64,000 bases of DNA from a bacterium (GCA_905221035.1 CAJNBP010000001.1:230954-294953); one strand, 5' to 3'. Positions 8,467 through 18,932 are shown, counted from the stretch's first letter. The notes: generated by a model not told the origin, from the sequence alone. Numbers and translations: made by a program.

Positions 8467-9384
8467 ATGAAGAAAAAAAGTTTATTTTTAGTATTGTTAA
8501 GTGTCTTTCTTTTGTGTTTAGGTGCTTGTGGTCAGAAGGAAAGCCAGACAGGGAAAGGGATGAAAATTGTGACCAGTTTCTATCCTATCTACGCTATGGT
8601 CAAGGAAGTATCTGGAGATTTAAATGATGTTCGGATGATTCAGTCAAGTAGCGGAATTCACTCCTTTGAACCCTCAGCGAATGATATTGCAGCCATCTAT
8701 GATGCAGATGTCTTTGTTTACCATTCTCATACGCTCGAATCTTGGGCAGGAAGTTTAGATCCCAATCTAAAAAAATCCAAAGTTAAGGTTTTAGAGGCTT
8801 CAGAGGGAATGACTTTAGACCGCGTCCCAGGGCTAGAAGATGTGGAAGCAGGGGATGGAGTTGATGAAAAAACGCTCTACGATCCGCATACTTGGCTAGA
8901 TCCTGAGAAAGCTGGCGAAGAAGCGCAAATTATCGCTGATAAACTTTCAGAGGTGGATAATGAGCATAAAGAAACTTATCAAAAAAATGCGCAAGCCTTT
9001 ATCAAAAAAGCTCAAGAATTGACTAAGAAATTCCAGCCTAAATTTGAAAAAGCGAGTCAGAAAACCTTTGTAACACAACATACAGCCTTTTCTTATCTTG
9101 CTAAGCGATTTGGACTTAATCAACTTGGTATTGCAGGTATCTCTCCTGAACAAGAACCAAGTCCAAGACAACTGACAGAAATTCAGGAATTTGTTAAAAC
9201 CTATAAGGTTAAAACGATTTTTACAGAAAGTAACGCTTCTTCGAAAGTAGCTGAAACTCTTGTCAAATCAACAGGTGTGGGTCTTAAAACTTTGAATCCT
9301 TTAGAGGCAGACCCACAAAATGACAAGACTTATCTAGAAAATCTGGAAGAAAATATGAGTGTTCTAGCAGAAGAATTAAAGTGA
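8467..9384 (+). CDS. adcAII: Zinc-binding lipoprotein AdcAII (Lmb/laminin-binding type)
   Basis: This is a cluster A-I metal-binding protein that delivers Zn2+ to the AdcCB ABC transporter and is also described as a laminin-binding adhesin (Lmb). The lipobox LCLGAC is at residues ~17-22. Expected zinc ligands are in GIHSFEPSA, DPHTWLDP, TQHTAFSYLA and the acidic FTESNAS region. It lacks the long His-rich loop of AdcA, as AdcAII does. It has 305 residues. It is followed after 7 bp by a histidine-triad gene, in the usual adcAII-phtD order, and an AdcR-like box precedes it. Confidence 0.96.
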   Translation: MKKKSLFLVLLSVFLLCLGACGQKESQTGKGMKIVTSFYPIYAMVKEVSGDLNDVRMIQSSSGIHSFEPSANDIAAIYDADVFVYHSHTLESWAGSLDPNLKKSKVKVLEASEGMTLDRVPGLEDVEAGDGVDEKTLYDPHTWLDPEKAGEEAQIIADKLSEVDNEHKETYQKNAQAFIKKAQELTKKFQPKFEKASQKTFVTQHTAFSYLAKRFGLNQLGIAGISPEQEPSPRQLTEIQEFVKTYKVKTIFTESNASSKVAETLVKSTGVGLKTLNPLEADPQNDKTYLENLEENMSVLAEELK

Positions 9385-9391
9385 GGAAAGA

Positions 9392-12300
9392 ATGAAAATC
9401 AATAAAAAATATGTAGCAGGTTCAGTGGCAGTTCTTGCCCTAAGTGTTTGTTCCTATGAACTTGGACGATATCAAGCTGGTCAAGTTAAGAAAGAGTCTA
9501 ATCGAGTTGCTTATATAGATGGTGATCAGGCTAGTCAAAAGGCAGAAAATTTAACACCAGATGAAGTCAGTAAGAGAGAGGGGATCAATGCCGAGCAAAT
9601 CGTCATTAAGATTACGGATCAAGGTTATGTGACCTCTCATGGAGACCATTATCATTACTATAATGGCAAGGTTCCTTATGACGCTATCATCAGTGAAGAA
9701 CTGCTGATGAAAGATCCGAATTATCAGTTGAAGGATTCAGACATTGTCAATGAAATCAAGGGTGGCTATGTGATTAAGGTAGACGGGAAATACTATGTTT
9801 ACCTCAAAGATGCGGCTCATGCGGATAATATTCGGACAAAAGAAGAGATTAAACGTCAGAAACAGGAACATAGTCATAATCATAATGCAAGCACAGATAA
9901 TGCTGTTGCTGCAGCCAGAGCCCAAGGACGTTATACAACGGATGATGGGTATATCTTCAACGCCTCTGATATCATTGAGGACACGGGTGATGCCTATATC
10001 GTTCCTCATGGCAATCACTTCCACTATATTCCTAAGAGTGACTTGTCTGCTAGTGAATTAGCCGCTGCCCAAGCCTTCTTATCTGGAAAAGGTGGGCAAT
10101 TAAGTACGGTTGAATATCGTTCAAGCAGAGCTGAAACAAGATCTAGTGTGAGAACGAGTCAATCTGAGGCTCCTCAAGATTCTGCAACAACTCCTGAGAG
10201 TCAAAATGAGGATTTAGCTAGTCTTCTTCAAGAATTGTACGCTTTGCCACTTAGCCAACGTCATGTGGAATCTGATGGATTAGTATTTGACCCAGCACAG
10301 ATTACAAAACGTACAGCAAATGGTGTGGCAGTGCCTCACGGGGATCATTTCCATTTCATTCCTTATTCGCAAATGTCTGCTTTGGAAGAAAAATTGGCTC
10401 GAAATCTACCAATTGGAGGTCAGCCAGTTCAAAGTCATTCTGATAATACGAAACCAAGCAGTCCTGAGAAAACAAGTTCAACACCAAGTTCAACCATTAA
10501 ACCAAACTTTAATCTCAATACGCCGGCACCGAATCGAGGGACTGGAGGAGCCTATACAACGGATGATGGGTATGTCTTTAGTCCGTCAGATGTGATTGAA
10601 GATACAGGTGACGCTTTTATTGTCCCTCATGGCAATCATTTCCACTACATACCAAAAGGCGCTTTGTCGGCAGGAGAATTAGCTGCTGCCCAAGCTTATT
10701 GGAATGGTAAACAGGGTGCACATTCCTCTACAAGTTCAAGTAAACCAAGTAGTGATAATACTAATCCAGTCCAACCAAGTTTGACAGAGACTCCTAATCT
10801 GACTGTCACACCAACATATCATCAAAATCAAGGGGAAGACATTTCAACACTTTTAAGTGAATTATATGCCAAACCTTTATCAGAACGCCATGTGGAATCG
10901 GATGGCCTAGTCTTTGATCCGGCACAAATCATCAAACGTACAGCTAATGGTGTCGCAGTGCCCCACGGAGACCATTATCACTTTATTCCGTATTCACAAA
11001 TGTCACCTTTGGAAGAAAAATTAGCTCGTATGGTAGCTGTCAAGGGACAAAATGGCAGTGTCTTGCCAAGTGTTACTCCTCTGAAGCCAGCTCCAGCTCT
11101 AACTACAAAACCTCTAGCACCAGTGGAAAATAAACCGACTGAACTTGATATCAACCAGGTTGTTAGAAAAGTTGGCGACGGTTATATTTTCGAGGATAAG
11201 GGAGTCAGTCGTTATGTTCTAGCTAAAGACCTGGCTAAGGATAAGATTGACGCTATTGAAAATCTCTTGTCTAAGAAAACTCAAGAGACACATGCCCTAG
11301 TTGCGAAGAAAGAAAATGTCGCTCCTCGTGACCAAGAATTTTATGATAAAGCATATAATTTATTGGCCGAGGCTCATAAAGCCTTGTCTGAAAATAAGGG
11401 GCGTACTTCTGATTTCCAAGCCTTAGACAAATTAGCAGAACGCTTGAATGATGAATCTTCTAATAAAGGCAAATTAGTAGATGATTTATTGGCATTCCTA
11501 GCACCAATTACCCATCCAGAACGTCTTGGTAAGCCAAACTCTCAAATTGAATATACCGAAAACGAAGTCCGTATTGCTCAATTAGCTGATAAGTATACAA
11601 CCTCAGACGGCTACATTTTTGACGCACATGATATTATCAGTGATGAAGGAGATGCCTATGTAACGCCTCATATGGGACATAGTCACTGGATTGGAAAAGA
11701 TAGCCTTTCTGATAAGGAAAAAGCTGCTGCTCAATCTTATACTAAAGAAAAAGGTATTTTACCTCCATCTCCAGATGCAGACGCTCAAGCAAATCCAACT
11801 GGAGATAGTGCAGCGGCCATTTACAATCGTGTAAAAGGGGAGAAACGAATTCCACTTGTTCGACTTCCATACATGGTTGAGCATACAGTTGAGATAAAAA
11901 ATGGTAATTTAATCATTCCTCATAAGGATCATTACCATAATATTAAATTCGCTTGGTTTGATGATCATTCATACAAGGCTCCAAATGGTTATACTTTGGA
12001 AGATTTATTTGCGACGATTAAGTACTATGTCGAACATCCTGACGAACGTCCACATTCTAATGATGGATGGGGCAATGCCAGCGAGCATGTCTTAGGTAAG
12101 AAAGACCATAGTGAAGATCCAAATAAGAACTTCAAAGCAGATGAAGAGCCAGTAGAGGAAACTCCTGCTGAGCCAGAAGTCCCTCAAGTAGAGACTGAAA
12201 AAGTAGAAGCCAAGCTCAAAGAAGCAGAAGCTTTACTTGCTAAAGTAACGGATGCTAGTCTGAAAGGCAATGCGACAGAAACCCTAGCTGGTTTACGAAA

Positions 12301-12409
12301 TAACTTAAGTCTCCAAACCATGGATAATAATGGCATCATGACAGAAGCAGAAAAATTACTTGCTTTGTTAAAAGGTAGTGAGTCAGTAACGACGAAACCA
12401 GCAGTATAA
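9392..12409 (+). CDS. phtD: Pneumococcal histidine triad protein, PhtD-like (enlarged)
   Basis: A surface zinc-scavenging protein that works with AdcAII and is also implicated in complement evasion. The N-terminus has a signal sequence with VCSYELGRY in place of a canonical lipobox. Triads are HGDHYHYYNG, HGNHFHYIPK, HGDHFHFIPY, HGNHFHYIPK, HGDHYHFIPY, plus diverged HMGHSHWIG and HKDHYHNIKF. At 1005 residues it is longer than typical PhtD (~850), because one unit (TTDDGYxF ... HGNHFHYIP ... SDGLVFDPAQI ... HGDHxHFIPY) is duplicated (about 9930-10410 and 10546-11040). Unit linkers are Ser/Pro/Thr-rich. The C-terminus is Glu-rich and ends without LPXTG. Confidence 0.92.
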   Translation: MKINKKYVAGSVAVLALSVCSYELGRYQAGQVKKESNRVAYIDGDQASQKAENLTPDEVSKREGINAEQIVIKITDQGYVTSHGDHYHYYNGKVPYDAIISEELLMKDPNYQLKDSDIVNEIKGGYVIKVDGKYYVYLKDAAHADNIRTKEEIKRQKQEHSHNHNASTDNAVAAARAQGRYTTDDGYIFNASDIIEDTGDAYIVPHGNHFHYIPKSDLSASELAAAQAFLSGKGGQLSTVEYRSSRAETRSSVRTSQSEAPQDSATTPESQNEDLASLLQELYALPLSQRHVESDGLVFDPAQITKRTANGVAVPHGDHFHFIPYSQMSALEEKLARNLPIGGQPVQSHSDNTKPSSPEKTSSTPSSTIKPNFNLNTPAPNRGTGGAYTTDDGYVFSPSDVIEDTGDAFIVPHGNHFHYIPKGALSAGELAAAQAYWNGKQGAHSSTSSSKPSSDNTNPVQPSLTETPNLTVTPTYHQNQGEDISTLLSELYAKPLSERHVESDGLVFDPAQIIKRTANGVAVPHGDHYHFIPYSQMSPLEEKLARMVAVKGQNGSVLPSVTPLKPAPALTTKPLAPVENKPTELDINQVVRKVGDGYIFEDKGVSRYVLAKDLAKDKIDAIENLLSKKTQETHALVAKKENVAPRDQEFYDKAYNLLAEAHKALSENKGRTSDFQALDKLAERLNDESSNKGKLVDDLLAFLAPITHPERLGKPNSQIEYTENEVRIAQLADKYTTSDGYIFDAHDIISDEGDAYVTPHMGHSHWIGKDSLSDKEKAAAQSYTKEKGILPPSPDADAQANPTGDSAAAIYNRVKGEKRIPLVRLPYMVEHTVEIKNGNLIIPHKDHYHNIKFAWFDDHSYKAPNGYTLEDLFATIKYYVEHPDERPHSNDGWGNASEHVLGKKDHSEDPNKNFKADEEPVEETPAEPEVPQVETEKVEAKLKEAEALLAKVTDASLKGNATETLAGLRNNLSLQTMDNNGIMTEAEKLLALLKGSESVTTKPAV

Positions 12410-12487
12410 ACTGTATCCTATAAATCAAGACGATGTAAGAGTCAGTAGCAATACTGGCTTTTATTTTTTTATAATGATATAAAAATC

Positions 12488-12575
12488 TTGACAGATAAAC
12501 TAAAAAAAGGTAAACTATTTACTGGTTAATTAATTGGTTAAATAACCGGTTTAGAAAAACTGTTTAACCGATAAA
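12488..12575 (+). promoter_or_regulatory. phtE promoter with AdcR-like box and extra half-sites
   Basis: -35 TTGACA (12488-12493), 17-bp spacer, TAAACT (12511-12516). TTTACTGGTTAA (12518-12529) matches the AdcR box at 11 of 12. Further GGTTAA / AACCGGTTT / GTTTAACCG motifs occur at about 12535-12572, so the operator region is more complex than that of adcAII. Confidence 0.72.
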
Positions 12576-12620
12576 AAGAAGTTACGAAAAAGCTTCATCA
12601 TTTATTGAAATGAGGGATTT

Positions 12621-15600
12621 ATGAAATTCAGTAAAAAGTATATAGCAGCCGGATCAGCTGTTATCGTATCCTTGAGTCTTTGTGCCTATGCACTGAACCA
12701 GCATCGATCGCAGGAAAATAAGGACAATAATCGGGTCTCTTATGTGGATGGTAGTCAGTCAAGTCAGAAAAGTGAAAACCTGACACCAGACCAGGTTAGC
12801 CAAAAAGAAGGAATTCAGGCTGAGCAAATTGTTATTAAGATTACAGATCAGGGCTATGTAACGTCACACGGTGACCACTATCATTACTATAATGGGAAAG
12901 TTCCTTTTGATGCGATTTTTAGTGAAGAACTTTTGATGAGGGATCCAAACTACCAACTTAAGGATGGAGATATTGTCAATGAGGTCAAGGGTGGTTATAT
13001 CATCAAGGTCGATGGAAAATATTATGTCTACCTGAAAGATGTAGCTCATGCTGATAATGTTCGAACTAAAGATGAAATCAACCGTCAAAAACAAGAACAT
13101 GTCAAAGATAATGAGAAGATCAGCTCTGATGTTGCTGTAGCAAGGTCTCAGGGACGCTATACGACAGATGATGGTTATGTCTTCAATCCAGCTGATATTA
13201 TCGAAGATACGGGTGATGCTTATATCGTTCCTCACGGGGGTCACTATCACTACATTCCAAAAAGTGATTTGTCTGCTAGTGAATTAGCAGCAGCAAAAGC
13301 TATTCTAGCTGGCAAAAATACGCAACCGAGTCAGTTAAGTTATTCTTCAGCAGCTAGTGACAATAACACGCAATCTGTAGCACAAGGCTCAACTAGCAAG
13401 CCAGCAAATAAAGCTGAAAATCTCCAAAGTCTTTTGAAGGAACTCTATGATTCACCTAGTGACCAACGTTACAGTGAATCAGATGGTCTGGTTTTTGACC
13501 CTGCTAAGATTATCAGTCGCACGGCAAATGGAGTTGCGATTCCGCATGGCGACCATTATCACTTTATTCCTTACAGCAAACTCTCTGCTTTAGAAGAAAA
13601 GATTGCTAGGATGGTGCCTATCGGTGGAACTGGTTCTACGGTCTCTACAAATGAAAAAACTAATGAAGTAGCGTCTAGTCTAGGAAGTCTTTCAAATAGT
13701 CCATCTACTTTGAATCATGCCTCATTGACTACAAATAAGGCTTTCTCTGCAACATCTGATGGCTATATCTTTAATCCAAAAGATATCGTTGAAGAAACAG
13801 CAACAGCTTATATCGTAAGGCATGGTGATCATTTCCATTACATTCCTAAGACGAATCAAATTGGGCAACCGACTCTTCCTAACAATGGTCTAGTAACACC
13901 TTCGCCATCTCTTGCAGCCAATCCTAGTGTTTCACATGAGGAACATGAAGAAGGTGGTCACGGCTTTGATGCCAATCGGATTATTGCTGAAGATAGTTCA
14001 GGATTTATCATGAGTCACGGCGACCACAATCATTACTTCTTCAAAAAGGATTTGACTGCTGATCAAATCAAGGCAGCGCAAGACCACTTGAAAGGGGCAA
14101 ATACAACAACACCAAGTCCAGCTCATGATGACGATCACGACGAAGATCATCATGGACATCATCATGGTGAGGAACACGATCACGGTTTTGATGCCAATCG
14201 TGTCATTAGTGAGGATGAGCAAGGGTTTGTAATGAGTCACGGCGATCACAATCATTACTTCTTCAAGAAGGATTTGACTGCTGATCAAATCAAGGCAGCG
14301 CAGGATCATTTGAGAGGTAAAACACCAGCAACACCAAGTCCAGCACATGATGACGATGACGATCATGATGAAGATGCACATGGTCATCACCATGACGAAC
14401 ATGGCCATGATTTTGATGCCGATCGTATTATTGCTGAAGATGATCAAGGATTTGTCATGTCACATGGCGACCACAATCATTACTTCTATAAGAAGGATTT
14501 GAAAGTTGAGCAAATTAAGGCTGCACAAGACCATTTGAAAACACATCATGATGCAGAGCCTGTTCAACCACTTTCAAATACTGTTGAATCATTCTCTAAA
14601 GATGCTAGTGATGAAGAAAAAATAGCTTATATTTCTAAGACCTATGGGGTTCCACTTGAAGCGATTAGAATTTCAAAAGGTTTCTTTGTATTTAATAATC
14701 CTGACCAAGCCTACGATCCGACCCATATCCATCCCTATGCTGTTCGAAAAGAACATGTTCGGATTCCTCTTCAAACTGGAAATCCAGAATTAGATTTTCT
14801 GAATGAACTTTATACGACTGCCTTACGTGATCGCGTATCACCTTATCGTTTGCAGGTTGAAAACGGCAGTTTTGTGATCCCTCATGGAGACCACAATCAC
14901 TACATCAAGGTTCAAACTAAGGGCTATGAAGTAGCCTTGAAAAACAAAATTCCAGCCCTGAAATCCAACTATCAGCCTGGGGCCTTTGATGATAAAACAG
15001 TTTTATCAAAAGTAGACCAACTTCTTGCTGAAAGTCGAAACGTCTATAAAGACGATCCAATCAAACAAAGACAGATTGAGTTAGCCTTGGGTCAATTTAC
15101 TGAAAACATGAAGAAACTGGCAACTAACTCTACAGCAGGTTATCTTGCAACCCTTGATCTCTTTGATAAGCAATATATCCATATTGATGAAAGTGTCAAA
15201 CCTGTTGAAACAAGCGCTCTAGATAAGAAATATCAGGCCTTGATTGATAAAATCAACACACTGGATACAGACACTTATGGACTTCCTAAGAAAGACCTAC
15301 TCGTTCGACTCCAAGAAGCTAAGTTAGCTAAAGATGAGGCTGGTTTAGCAGCGGTTGAATCACAACTTCAAGCCTTGCAAGACTTTAATGACCGAACAGG
15401 GGTTACAACTGTAGAATACATCAAGTATTTCTACGAACACGTAAATGACGGTCGTTTGAGTGATGAACTTCGAAACAAAGTGGCTCAGTTGACTTGGACC
15501 TTGTATCAATCTCAATCCTTCCTTAAGGCAGCAGAATTGAACAAATTATTCCCAAGCATCTATCAAGCAAAACAAGAAGTGGAAGAAGCTTTGAAAGCTC

Positions 15601-16391
15601 AGCCAACTACTGCGAAATCAAGTCAGACAGTTCTAGATACTGAAAAAGTAGATAACCAAAGTGCCAAGACAGCTATTTATGGCTTCTTGAAAGAATTGTA
15701 CGGAGACTTTATGCCTGAAGAGCATGTCAATCATGTCAGCAAGGAACAAGTAGAAAATCTCTTGAGCAAGGCAACTCAACTCTTGGAACAAATCCAAGAA
15801 GAAGGAATCAGACAATCCTTGGCAGAAGAAGTAGAAAATCTCAAAGCTGCTACAAACAAGGCTGATGCAGATTTGGATGAAGTAAATAGTCAGGTGAAAG
15901 ATGTCTTGACTCGTATCGCCAGCGCTCTTCAACAAGAGAAAGAAAATGCTGAGCAAGATCCTCAGACACTTATTCTCTATCAAAAACTTTACGATATCCT
16001 CATGTCACTTCACGCTTATTTAGAAAACAATAAAGGTTCTGATGCGGACTTTGATAAGGTGGATGCTCTACTAGATCAACTTTCTGCTAAGAGTAAAGAT
16101 AAGGCCGCTTTACTTGAATTGACAAAAGCTATTCTGATCTTGAATCAAGAAATTAAGTCAAAATCAAGTGCGAGTGAAGAAACAACTCCAGCAACAAATG
16201 CCGAGGCAAATGGTGATAAGGCCAGTGCTGAGAACCAACCTAACGCAGCTACAGAATCTAACAGTGAAACTGCTAGCGACGAAAACAAACCGAGCAATGC
16301 AACAGATTCTAAACCAGATGAATCAACTTCAGAAAAGGAAACAACAGAATCTGCAACAGGTACTGGAAATCAAGCAAAACCAGCAGAGTAA
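12621..16391 (+). CDS. phtE: Histidine triad protein, PhtE-like, with expanded His/Asp-rich repeats
   Basis: A 1256-residue surface protein; characterised PhtE proteins are ~1040. It carries eight HxxHxH triads: HGDHYHYYNG, HGGHYHYIPK, HGDHYHFIPY, HGDHFHYIPK, then HGDHNHYFFK twice, HGDHNHYFYK and HGDHNHYIKV. Residues ~448-670 hold three near-identical ~74-residue repeats starting at 448, 522 and 597. Each joins a GFDAxRxIxED...GFxMSHGDHNHY unit to an AHDDD-type His/Asp-rich linker. The C-terminal third is helical and Glu/Lys-rich and ends in a Thr/Glu/Asn-rich tail without LPXTG. Its own AdcR-like promoter suggests zinc control independent of adcAII. Confidence 0.92.
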   Translation: MKFSKKYIAAGSAVIVSLSLCAYALNQHRSQENKDNNRVSYVDGSQSSQKSENLTPDQVSQKEGIQAEQIVIKITDQGYVTSHGDHYHYYNGKVPFDAIFSEELLMRDPNYQLKDGDIVNEVKGGYIIKVDGKYYVYLKDVAHADNVRTKDEINRQKQEHVKDNEKISSDVAVARSQGRYTTDDGYVFNPADIIEDTGDAYIVPHGGHYHYIPKSDLSASELAAAKAILAGKNTQPSQLSYSSAASDNNTQSVAQGSTSKPANKAENLQSLLKELYDSPSDQRYSESDGLVFDPAKIISRTANGVAIPHGDHYHFIPYSKLSALEEKIARMVPIGGTGSTVSTNEKTNEVASSLGSLSNSPSTLNHASLTTNKAFSATSDGYIFNPKDIVEETATAYIVRHGDHFHYIPKTNQIGQPTLPNNGLVTPSPSLAANPSVSHEEHEEGGHGFDANRIIAEDSSGFIMSHGDHNHYFFKKDLTADQIKAAQDHLKGANTTTPSPAHDDDHDEDHHGHHHGEEHDHGFDANRVISEDEQGFVMSHGDHNHYFFKKDLTADQIKAAQDHLRGKTPATPSPAHDDDDDHDEDAHGHHHDEHGHDFDADRIIAEDDQGFVMSHGDHNHYFYKKDLKVEQIKAAQDHLKTHHDAEPVQPLSNTVESFSKDASDEEKIAYISKTYGVPLEAIRISKGFFVFNNPDQAYDPTHIHPYAVRKEHVRIPLQTGNPELDFLNELYTTALRDRVSPYRLQVENGSFVIPHGDHNHYIKVQTKGYEVALKNKIPALKSNYQPGAFDDKTVLSKVDQLLAESRNVYKDDPIKQRQIELALGQFTENMKKLATNSTAGYLATLDLFDKQYIHIDESVKPVETSALDKKYQALIDKINTLDTDTYGLPKKDLLVRLQEAKLAKDEAGLAAVESQLQALQDFNDRTGVTTVEYIKYFYEHVNDGRLSDELRNKVAQLTWTLYQSQSFLKAAELNKLFPSIYQAKQEVEEALKAQPTTAKSSQTVLDTEKVDNQSAKTAIYGFLKELYGDFMPEEHVNHVSKEQVENLLSKATQLLEQIQEEGIRQSLAEEVENLKAATNKADADLDEVNSQVKDVLTRIASALQQEKENAEQDPQTLILYQKLYDILMSLHAYLENNKGSDADFDKVDALLDQLSAKSKDKAALLELTKAILILNQEIKSKSSASEETTPATNAEANGDKASAENQPNAATESNSETASDENKPSNATDSKPDESTSEKETTESATGTGNQAKPAE

Positions 16392-16393
16392 AA

Positions 16394-16432
16394 AGAAAGG
16401 CGAAGTAGCTGAGCTACCTCGTCTTTTTTAGC
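16394..16432. terminator. Bidirectional terminator between phtE and pepT
   Basis: The hairpin ggcgaagtagc / gctacctcgtc has A-rich and T-rich flanks on opposite sides. It serves the convergent phtE and pepT genes. Confidence 0.75.
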
Positions 16433-17651
16433 CTTTATAAGCTACGATACCAATGATAGTATCAACTGCACGTTCCATAGTTTGAAGGCTGACGTATTCA
16501 AAACGTCCATGCATGTTTTCGCCACCCGCAAAGATATTTGGAGTTGGGATTCCCATAAAGGAAATCTTAGAGCCGTCTGTTCCGCCACGGATTGGTTCAA
16601 TAATAGGCGTAATCTCTAAATCTTCCATAACAGCTTTTGCAATGGTAATTGGCGTCATATCTTTCTCAATGATTTCTTTCATATTGTAGTACTGCTCTGT
16701 CAAGTTTAGGGTGACACGGTTACTACCAAGTTCTTGATTCATTTTATCAGCGATGGACTGCATGGTTGCTTTACGTGCTTCAAAGGAATCTTTTTCAAAA
16801 TCGCGAATGATATAGCTTGCACGCGCCTCCTCGACACTACCTGTCACATCCATAAGATGGTAGAAACCTTGGTAACCATCCGTTAACTCAGGTCGGTCAT
16901 TCTCTGGAAGTTGATTATGAAAATCAATTGCTAACTGAAGGGCGTTGACCATTTGTCCTTTGGCAGTACCAGGGTGGACATTGCGTCCTTGGAAATGCAA
17001 TTCAGCACCGGCTGCTGAAAAAGTCTCGTATTGAAGCTCACCTAGTGGTCCACCATCAACTGTATAGGCAAAATCTACATCGAAATCTTCTGCATCAAAT
17101 TTATTGGCACCAACACCGATTTCTTCATCTGGCCCAAAACCAACTCGAATCTCACAGTGCTTGATTTCAGGGTGAGCAGTCAGATATTCAATAGCTGTCA
17201 TAATTTCAGCAATCCCAGACTTGTCATCAGCCCCTAGCAAGGTTGTTCCGTCGGTTGTGATGAGGGTTTGTCCTGGATATTTTTCAAGACTCTTGAAGTC
17301 TGCTGGATCTAATTTAAAACCAGAATTCCCTAGTTCAATCACACCACCATCGTAGTTTTCAATCACCTGAGGATTGACTCCTTCGGCATTAAAATCAGCA
17401 GTATCCATGTGGGAGATGAAGCCAATTTTACGTGTTAAAGATGGATCATTGGCTGGCAAAGTTCCAATCGCAAAACCATTTGGAAGGTAGTAGACATTTT
17501 GCAGACCAACACGTTTCATTTCTGGAATCAGGACATTGGTTGCGAAATCAACCTGACTCTGTGTACTTGGAGTAGTAGTTGAGTGTTCATCAGAGCGCGT
17601 GTTGACCTTAACGTAGGTTAAAAAGCGGTCCAAGAGATTTGGATAAGTCAT
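16428..17651 (-). CDS. pepT: Peptidase T (tripeptide aminopeptidase)
   Basis: A cytoplasmic M20B zinc exopeptidase that cleaves the N-terminal residue from tripeptides and completes the breakdown of imported peptides. Metal-site motifs are [10 protein letters not shown] (His-x-Asp), LLGADDKSG (bridging Asp), [11 protein letters not shown] (catalytic Glu pair), [12 protein letters not shown] and the final His in [12 protein letters not shown]. The length of 407 residues is standard. The start has aaggag 8 bp upstream on the minus strand. It is convergent with phtE and divergent from hemH. Confidence 0.97.
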   Translation of the reverse strand: MTYPNLLDRFLTYVKVNTRSDEHSTTTPSTQSQVDFATNVLIPEMKRVGLQNVYYLPNGFAIGTLPANDPSLTRKIGFISHMDTADFNAEGVNPQVIENYDGGVIELGNSGFKLDPADFKSLEKYPGQTLITTDGTTLLGADDKSGIAEIMTAIEYLTAHPEIKHCEIRVGFGPDEEIGVGANKFDAEDFDVDFAYTVDGGPLGELQYETFSAAGAELHFQGRNVHPGTAKGQMVNALQLAIDFHNQLPENDRPELTDGYQGFYHLMDVTGSVEEARASYIIRDFEKDSFEARKATMQSIADKMNQELGSNRVTLNLTEQYYNMKEIIEKDMTPITIAKAVMEDLEITPIIEPIRGGTDGSKISFMGIPTPNIFAGGENMHGRFEYVSLQTMERAVDTIIGIVAYKG

Positions 17652-17797
17652 AAAAAACTCCTTTTGAATTCATTTTTTCCATTGTATCATAGAAAGAAGA
17701 GAAAAACAAAAGATTGTGAATATCGCTATGTTAGCGTTTACTTATTAATGAATTAATGATAAAATAAACTTGATAAAAACATCACAAGGAAGCAGTT

Positions 17798-18892
17798 ATG
17801 AAAAAAGCAATTTTAATGATGACTTTCGGTTCACCAGAAGAGATTACCTTTGAAGGTGTAGCTGATTTTTTCACAAATATTCGTCGTGGGGTGAGACCCC
17901 AAGACCACGAGATTCAGACTCTCTATAATAATTATGTACGAATTGGAGGCACACCTCTGCAAAGAATTACGCGTGAAGAGGTTGCCTTGGTTGAATCTAG
18001 GCTAGGTAATGAATACAGTGTCTATTTTGCCAATAAGTTTTCCAGTCCCTTTATTCCAGATGTGATCGGTCAGATGGAAGCAGACGGCATTGAACAGTGT
18101 ATTTGCTTGATTTTGGAGCCTCATTATTCTTTCTACTCTGTCATGGGCTATGAGAAATTTTTAGAAAGCAAACAAATTCAATTTTTGGTCATTAAGGACT
18201 GGTATCAGGAAGAAGCACTCTTAAACTATTGGGCGGATGAAATTGGTAAGATTTTAAAAGAAGAAGTAAAGCAGGACAGCTTTAAAGTCATCTTTTCAGC
18301 CCACAGTGTGCCCATTTTTGCCTTGGATTTTGGTGACCCTTATATCGACCAAATTTTCGAAAATGGCAAGCTAGTCGCTGAAAAACTAGGGTTGAGTTCC
18401 GAGCAATATACAAATACCTGGCAAAGCGAGAGTGATATTGGGATTCCATGGATTAAGCCAGATGTTTTGGAATATCTCAAAGAACAGACAGAACATCCAG
18501 ACCATTACATTTTTGTCCCTATCAGCTTCATCAGCGAGCATATTGAAGTCTTGTTTGACAACGATGTGGAGTGTTATGACTTATGTCAGGAATTTGGGGT
18601 CAATTACCATCGTCCACCAATGCCAAATACGGATTCTCGTTTGATTGATGCCTTGGTCAATACCGTCAGAGCTAATGAGGACAAAGAATTTAAGGAATTT
18701 CTTCCAGAAGAAGAAACCTTTGATGAATTAGTTCCTTCAGATGAGACGAAAAACATTTTGGCTGAATCTGAAGATTTACAAATGCCAGAATTTGTGAAAA
18801 AACTGATTGAGAAAAAAGGTCGTGAAAATGTTAAGATGCCTTATCTGATTAAGAAAATGCTTGAGAAAGCAGGTAAGTTGCCGAAAGAGTAA
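17798..18892 (+). CDS. hemH: Ferrochelatase (coproporphyrin/protoporphyrin type)
   Basis: This family inserts Fe2+ into a porphyrin in the last or next-to-last step of heme synthesis. HemH features are MMTFGSPE at the N-terminus, the catalytic His in [10 protein letters not shown] (residues ~166-175), and the acidic partner region [13 protein letters not shown]. At 364 residues it has a C-terminal extension of ~40 residues ending in basic helices. No other heme-synthesis gene lies in this window, and mitis-group streptococci generally lack the pathway, so its substrate may be an imported porphyrin. The start has aaggaag upstream. Confidence 0.92.
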   Translation: MKKAILMMTFGSPEEITFEGVADFFTNIRRGVRPQDHEIQTLYNNYVRIGGTPLQRITREEVALVESRLGNEYSVYFANKFSSPFIPDVIGQMEADGIEQCICLILEPHYSFYSVMGYEKFLESKQIQFLVIKDWYQEEALLNYWADEIGKILKEEVKQDSFKVIFSAHSVPIFALDFGDPYIDQIFENGKLVAEKLGLSSEQYTNTWQSESDIGIPWIKPDVLEYLKEQTEHPDHYIFVPISFISEHIEVLFDNDVECYDLCQEFGVNYHRPPMPNTDSRLIDALVNTVRANEDKEFKEFLPEEETFDELVPSDETKNILAESEDLQMPEFVKKLIEKKGRENVKMPYLIKKMLEKAGKLPKE

Positions 18893-18896
18893 AGAA

Positions 18897-18930
18897 AAAG
18901 GATTTAGCTGTGTGCTAGATCCTTTTAAAC
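18897..18930. terminator. Bidirectional terminator between hemH and mscL
   Basis: The hairpin aaaggat..tagc / gctag.atccttt lies between two convergent genes, with A/T runs on both sides. Confidence 0.75.
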
Positions 18931-18932
18931 GA

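Noticed and set aside
13998..14447. 149-codon minus-strand ORF rich in Met/Ile/Val
   Set aside because: Antisense shadow of the His/Asp-rich repeats of phtE; it looks membrane-like only because His/Asp codons read as Met/Val/Ile on the other strand.
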